From Campylobacteraceae bacterium (GTDB lineage Bacteria > Campylobacterota > Campylobacteria > Campylobacterales > Sulfurospirillaceae): a stretch of 18,613 nucleotides of DNA. The position numbers were made by a program, and so were the translations under genes. The notes under the pieces are model-generated. The model worked only from the letters and a program-made list of their open reading frames with translations, did no database searches and was not told where the DNA came from. The DNA is taken from assembly GCA_019162915.1 (NCBI GenBank), contig JAFLKZ010000091.1, forward strand, positions 1 to 18,613, written 5' to 3'. Shown here in pieces: positions 15,748 through 18,613 of the stretch (position 1 is its first letter; every line of letters starts with the position of its first letter).

Positions 15748-16173
15748 ATGAATAGTGATATAAGATGGATACAGAGATTTAACAACTACAAAAAAGCTTT
15801 ACGGCAACTTGATGATGCTGTTGAGTTATCTCAAAATAGAGAATTGTCACTGCTAGAAAAGCAAGGACTTATTCAAGCATTTGAATTCACTCATGAGCTA
15901 GCATGGAATATGCTCAAGGATTATTTAGAATATCAAGGAAATCAGGAGATAAGAGGCTCAAGAGATGCCATCAAAGAGGCTTTCAAAGTTGGTTTAATCG
16001 ATGATGGTGCTATGTGGATGGAGACGATAAAGGCTCGAAATATTACCTCGCATGCTTATGATGAAGCGTTGGTTCAAAGAGCATTTGAGACAATCGCACA
16101 TCAATATATCATACTTTTTGATAATCTCAAAAAAGTTTTCGATACTTTAGAACAAAAAGAGCAAGAGCTATGA
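15748..16173 (+). CDS. hepT: HEPN-domain toxin, HepT-like (nucleotidyltransferase substrate-binding family)
   Basis: This 141-residue all-helical protein of the HI0074/NTase substrate-binding type includes EFTHELAWNMLKDYLEYQG (residues 46-64). The toxin motif R-x4-H-x-Y is complete: Arg97, His102 and Tyr104 in KARNITSHAYDE. In characterised HepT/MntA pairs, Arg and His form the RNase site, and the Tyr is adenylylated by MntA to switch the toxin off. ATG 15748, with TTAGG 7 bases upstream, gives the family N-terminus. An upstream TTG at 15670 would add 26 atypical residues and is rejected. The gene overlaps its MNT partner by ATGA. Confidence 0.9.
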   Translation: MNSDIRWIQRFNNYKKALRQLDDAVELSQNRELSLLEKQGLIQAFEFTHELAWNMLKDYLEYQGNQEIRGSRDAIKEAFKVGLIDDGAMWMETIKARNITSHAYDEALVQRAFETIAHQYIILFDNLKKVFDTLEQKEQEL

Positions 16174-16463
16174 AGATAGATCTAAATCAATCCGTTATTG
16201 ATGCAATCAAATCTTCACTTGAAAATGAAGAGAATATAAAAAAAATAATACTATTTGGATCAAGAGCAAAAATGACATCCAAAAGAGGTTCCGATATAGA
16301 TTTGGCGATCGTGGGTAAAGGTATAGATTTCAGACAATTATGTAGAATCGGGGTCAAAATAGATGAACTTGATTTACCATACAAAGTGGACGTTATTGAT
16401 TATTATGCTATAACAAATGAAGAGTTAAAAAGCCATATTGATAGAGTCGGTGTGGCAATATAA
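16170..16463 (+). CDS. mntA: MNT-domain nucleotidyltransferase antitoxin, MntA-like
   Basis: This 97-residue minimal nucleotidyltransferase has the complete G-S-x10-D-x-D motif (Gly30, Ser31, Asp42, Asp44) and a third acidic residue at Asp74 in KVDVIDYY. These are all the residues needed for metal-dependent nucleotide transfer, so it should be able to adenylylate the HepT-like Tyr104. The ATGA overlap with the toxin gene ensures joint translation. The stop is followed after three bases by a degraded copy of the module-boundary repeat. Confidence 0.92.
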   Translation: MKIDLNQSVIDAIKSSLENEENIKKIILFGSRAKMTSKRGSDIDLAIVGKGIDFRQLCRIGVKIDELDLPYKVDVIDYYAITNEELKSHIDRVGVAI

Positions 16464-16466
16464 AAT

Positions 16467-16490
16467 AGGGTCATGTGCTTTGAAAAGCCA
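16467..16490 (+). repeat. Degraded module-boundary repeat, copy between HepT/MntA and HipA modules
   Basis: The first seven bases (AGGGTCA) are exact, and 16 of 24 positions match the consensus without gaps. The flanking AAAT on the left also matches copies 1 and 2. Its position, three bases after the MntA stop and directly before the HipA module, is what the cassette layout predicts. That position is the main reason to believe it. Confidence 0.5.
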
Positions 16491-16628
16491 GATAAGCTAA
16501 AAGCAATATTGCAAAGTCATAGACCTTTGAGTCATGATGAACTTCAAAATCTCCATGATGATTTGGAAAGTTCTACATCTCGTGTAGCTCGTGCACTACA
16601 TAAAGATTATTTTAAGGATCAAGCTTGA
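16473..16628 (+). CDS. Small ORF upstream of hipA-like gene, Fic N-terminus-like or antitoxin candidate
   Basis: ATG 16473 opens a 51-codon frame that starts MCFEKPDKLKAILQSHRPLS and ends in a TGA overlapping the TTG start of the HipA-like gene (TTGA). The segment KLKAIL...HRPLS...NLHDDL resembles the helix just before the core of Fic-family proteins, but no Fic motif follows. The second half (STSRVARALHKDYF) could be a small DNA-binding helix pair. Either it is a leftover of a lost Fic gene, or a tiny partner of the kinase filling the HipB slot. The start lies inside the degraded repeat and has a poor ribosome-binding site. I do not recognise it with certainty. Confidence 0.42.
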   Translation: MCFEKPDKLKAILQSHRPLSHDELQNLHDDLESSTSRVARALHKDYFKDQA

Positions 16629-18169
16629 AACAACTTTCTCTTGATATATTACAGATTTTAGCCTCAAACAGTGAATTATTCATTTCTCGTAGCAATATAG
16701 AAAGTAAGTTGGAGAGAGTTTCTAAAAGAGCTATTTTAAATGAATTAAAACTTCTAAAAACTCAAAAAAGAGTGAAAATTGCAGGACAAAGTTCATTAAC
16801 AGCATATAAAATCTCAAATGCTTACTATGAAGATTATCAAGAACTTCTTTATATCTATCAAAATCAAATCTTAGTTGGTTATTTAGGGTACGATTATCAA
16901 ACTTATTATTTCACTTACAATACAAACTATTTAACCAGTGGCAAATATATCGCAAAATTTCAAATGCCGTTTAGTTTAGAAACATTTGCGCAAGAATCAT
17001 GTTTTGTGGATTTTGAAGAGTGTCTGCCAGAGGGGATTGATAGAAAAATATTGATTGACAAAGTTGGCAATGCTACAGAGTTTTTTTTATTGGCTCATAA
17101 TGATTATAGTAAAAACGATCTAATTTTTTCTTCAAAACCTCTAATCTTTGCATCAGCATTAAAACCTCAAAGCTATCTAGTAAATAAAGAGCAGATTTTA
17201 GGTAAAAACAAATTTCCAAATATTTTAAAATACACCATAGATATTGATGATATTTCATTATTTCCGACACTTCATATAGATGAAACTGAAGAGTTAAAGC
17301 ATGTGCGAACAATGAGTTTATCTGGCTATCAACATAAACTACAAGTAGTGGTTGATGGTGATAAAATCAGAACTCCAAAAAGTGGTGAGGACGCAAATTT
17401 TTTTATAAAACCGTATGATCCTATAAAGGCTGATGAAAATAGTGAGTATTACTTCCCACATATTGCTATCAATGAGCATTTGCATATGAGTTTTGCCAAA
17501 AATGAACTTGGATTTGATGTTCCTATGAGTGGCATATTTAAAAGACAGGACGATAGAGAATATCACTATTTTATAAAATATTTTGATCGTATTGGAAGCT
17601 ATAAATTTCAAAGAAAAGAGCTTTCAACCTTTATGGGATTAAGCAGTAACAATAAATACAAAACAAGCTCAGAAAAGCTTTTTGAAACAGCTGTAAAAAT
17701 CTTTCCTAGGCAGAGTGATCGGTTGAGAATGCTTGAATACTATTTTTACTCTTTTGTCATCAGACACGAAGATATGCACACAAAAAATATATCTGCAATC
17801 TATGATAATGACAAAATTTTTATAGCACCTTTGTATGATATTGCAAGCACAGGGTTTTATAACGGCATAAGAAATTTTGAATCACATCTTACCATTAACG
17901 GCAAACAAACAAATATCAGATACAACGACTTTTTGAAGCTTGTAACCAAAGCCAAAGTAGATAAAAATGATTTTAAAAACTCAGTTACAAAAATATTAGA
18001 AACTTATGTGCAAAAGATGCCATCATATATCAAAAAAATATCAAAACTTGAAAATATAGAGTTTTTTATAAAAGAAAAACCAAATGCACAATCTACTTTA
18101 GATGAAGTGATGATGAAGCATTTTGAGAGTAGATGTGAAACACTAAAAACGAATGGCTGGATAAAATAA
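16625..18169 (+). CDS. HipA-like serine/threonine kinase toxin with N-terminal winged-helix domain
   Basis: In this 514-residue protein, residues 5-65 look like a winged helix-turn-helix (ISRSNIESKLE...KRAILNELKLL). A HipA N-subdomain follows from about 75 to 180 (VGYLGYDYQTYYF). The kinase core has the Gly-rich loop MSLSGYQHKL (230-239), Lys262 in FFIKP, the catalytic loop HEDMHTKN with Asp383, Lys387 and Asn388, and the metal-binding Asp405 in PLYDIAST. All catalytic residues appear present, so it should phosphorylate a Ser/Thr substrate; in E. coli HipA this is glutamyl-tRNA synthetase. The start is TTG 16625 with AAGGA 6 bases upstream. No HipB-like gene is next to it, so DNA binding and control may be built into the fused domain or the 51-codon ORF. 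Confidence 0.85.
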   Translation: MKQLSLDILQILASNSELFISRSNIESKLERVSKRAILNELKLLKTQKRVKIAGQSSLTAYKISNAYYEDYQELLYIYQNQILVGYLGYDYQTYYFTYNTNYLTSGKYIAKFQMPFSLETFAQESCFVDFEECLPEGIDRKILIDKVGNATEFFLLAHNDYSKNDLIFSSKPLIFASALKPQSYLVNKEQILGKNKFPNILKYTIDIDDISLFPTLHIDETEELKHVRTMSLSGYQHKLQVVVDGDKIRTPKSGEDANFFIKPYDPIKADENSEYYFPHIAINEHLHMSFAKNELGFDVPMSGIFKRQDDREYHYFIKYFDRIGSYKFQRKELSTFMGLSSNNKYKTSSEKLFETAVKIFPRQSDRLRMLEYYFYSFVIRHEDMHTKNISAIYDNDKIFIAPLYDIASTGFYNGIRNFESHLTINGKQTNIRYNDFLKLVTKAKVDKNDFKNSVTKILETYVQKMPSYIKKISKLENIEFFIKEKPNAQSTLDEVMMKHFESRCETLKTNGWIK

Positions 18170-18171
18170 AA

Positions 18172-18194
18172 GGGTCAGGTATTGGGAATAACCC
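18172..18194 (+). repeat. Module-boundary repeat, copy 3
   Basis: Identical over 23 bases to copies 1 and 2, starting two bases after the HipA-like stop codon. It is followed directly by GTATT-GGTT-AATAC, a small inverted repeat that echoes the inner part of the unit (GTATTGG...AATA). The next gene, an ATPase, begins 96 bases later. Confidence 0.93.
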
Positions 18195-18233
18195 GTATTG
18201 GTTAATACATGAAAAGATTAGATTAAAATTTTA

Positions 18234-18267
18234 TATACTTTAAAGTATAATACTCATAAGTATAATA
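18234..18267. promoter_or_regulatory. Palindrome and direct repeats upstream of the ATPase gene
   Basis: TATACTTTAAAGTATA (18234-18249) is a perfect 16-base palindrome. AAGTATAATA occurs twice, at 18243-18252 and 18258-18267, 15 bases apart, and contains TATAAT -10-like hexamers. This looks like a promoter with an overlapping operator for the downstream gene. AT-richness makes chance palindromes more likely, so support is moderate. Confidence 0.5.
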
Positions 18268-18290
18268 AAAATATAGCTAAAGGTTAGTAC

Positions 18291-18613
18291 ATGATCAAGA
18301 AACCATTTCATTTCGGTGGTGTTGTGAGTATGGAGCATTTTTGTAATCGCACAAGAGAGATGAAAGAACTCAAAACAGACATCGATACAGGACTAAATCT
18401 TTTATTGTATGCGCCAAGAAGGTTTGGAAAAACTTCTTTGGTTTTGAAAACGATCAAAGAGACCTCTTATCAATACATTTTTTTGGATTTAATGAGTATC
18501 GTAGATACCGGTGAGTTTATCAATGAATATTTCAATGCCATCTCAAAAAGTCTAGATACCACAGCAGACAAGGTTGTTGATTTTTTTAAAAAAATAATCA
18601 GCATCAAACCCAA
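18291..18613 (+). CDS. AAA/STAND-type ATPase, N-terminal part, cut by window end
   Basis: The frame is open from ATG 18291 to the window edge (107 codons). It reads MIKKPFHFGGVVSMEHFCNR, then has a Walker A motif APRRFGKTS near residues 41-49, followed by YIFLDLMSI, a strand like those in the archaeal-type ATPase (PF01637-like) group. Proteins starting this way usually have about 350-500 residues and are common in accessory regions; some carry a C-terminal nuclease-like domain. It follows repeat copy 3 and a palindromic promoter region, so it may be the next module of the array. Its function cannot be stated from this fragment. AAAGG precedes the ATG by 8 bases. Confidence 0.8.
   Translation, partial: MIKKPFHFGGVVSMEHFCNRTREMKELKTDIDTGLNLLLYAPRRFGKTSLVLKTIKETSYQYIFLDLMSIVDTGEFINEYFNAISKSLDTTADKVVDFFKKIISIKP

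Noticed and set aside
1..18613. CRISPR array, tRNA or rRNA genes
   Set aside because: No regularly spaced direct repeats of CRISPR type were seen, and no cloverleaf or rRNA-like sequence was noticed in the few intergenic gaps. The 23-base units are too far apart and separated by genes.

Overview
The window reads as an AT-rich chromosomal segment of a Gram-negative bacterium. The base composition, tightly overlapping operon structure and toxin-antitoxin families suggest Campylobacterota (a Sulfurimonas, Sulfurospirillum or Arcobacter relative). This assignment is inferred from gene flavour, not from a marker gene. All convincing genes lie on the + strand. The window cuts one gene at each edge.

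Bases 1-9301 form an envelope-glycan operon. It starts with the 3' part of a GT4 glycosyltransferase that appears to have carried two GT domains. Next come a GT-C membrane glycosyltransferase of the AftB (arabinofuranosyltransferase) type and a GMC oxidoreductase with its Tat-exported small subunit. Then follows a set that matches the mycobacterial decaprenyl-phosphoryl-arabinose (DPA) pathway: a UbiA-type phosphoribosyltransferase, a GtrA/Rv3789-like membrane protein, DprE1-like and DprE2-like epimerase subunits and a HAD phosphatase. Together they should convert PRPP and polyprenyl phosphate to polyprenyl-phospho-D-arabinofuranose. The GT-C enzyme could then use this donor in the periplasm. 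The GMC gene has lost about 25 codons near its 3' end and shifted frame; its original tail is still readable in another frame.

Bases 9302-15008 hold a second glycan operon for GDP-D-rhamnose: gmd, a hexose-phosphate mutarotase homologue, an rmd-like reductase, and two GT4 transferases of the mannosyl/rhamnosyl type seen in D-rhamnan (A-band-like) clusters. A PIN-toxin/antitoxin pair interrupts this operon directly behind gmd, and a decayed second copy of the gmd 3' end lies on its far side. Read together, the two operons suggest a surface polysaccharide that carries D-rhamnose and D-arabinofuranose.

Bases 14982-18613 are an accessory array of defence or addiction modules. Three perfect copies of a 23-base sequence (GGGTCAGG...GAATAACCC) and one degraded copy mark the module boundaries: a BrnT-like toxin with a CopG-like antitoxin, a HepT/MntA (HEPN/MNT) pair, a HipA-like kinase with a fused N-terminal DNA-binding domain and a small leader ORF, and finally an AAA-type ATPase cut by the window end. 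Each repeat sits within a few bases of the preceding stop codon. The first copy is fused in frame to the last glycosyltransferase and supplies its C-terminus. This gene-plus-3'-repeat layout resembles integron cassettes, but no integrase is visible. It is the strongest candidate here for an undescribed system.
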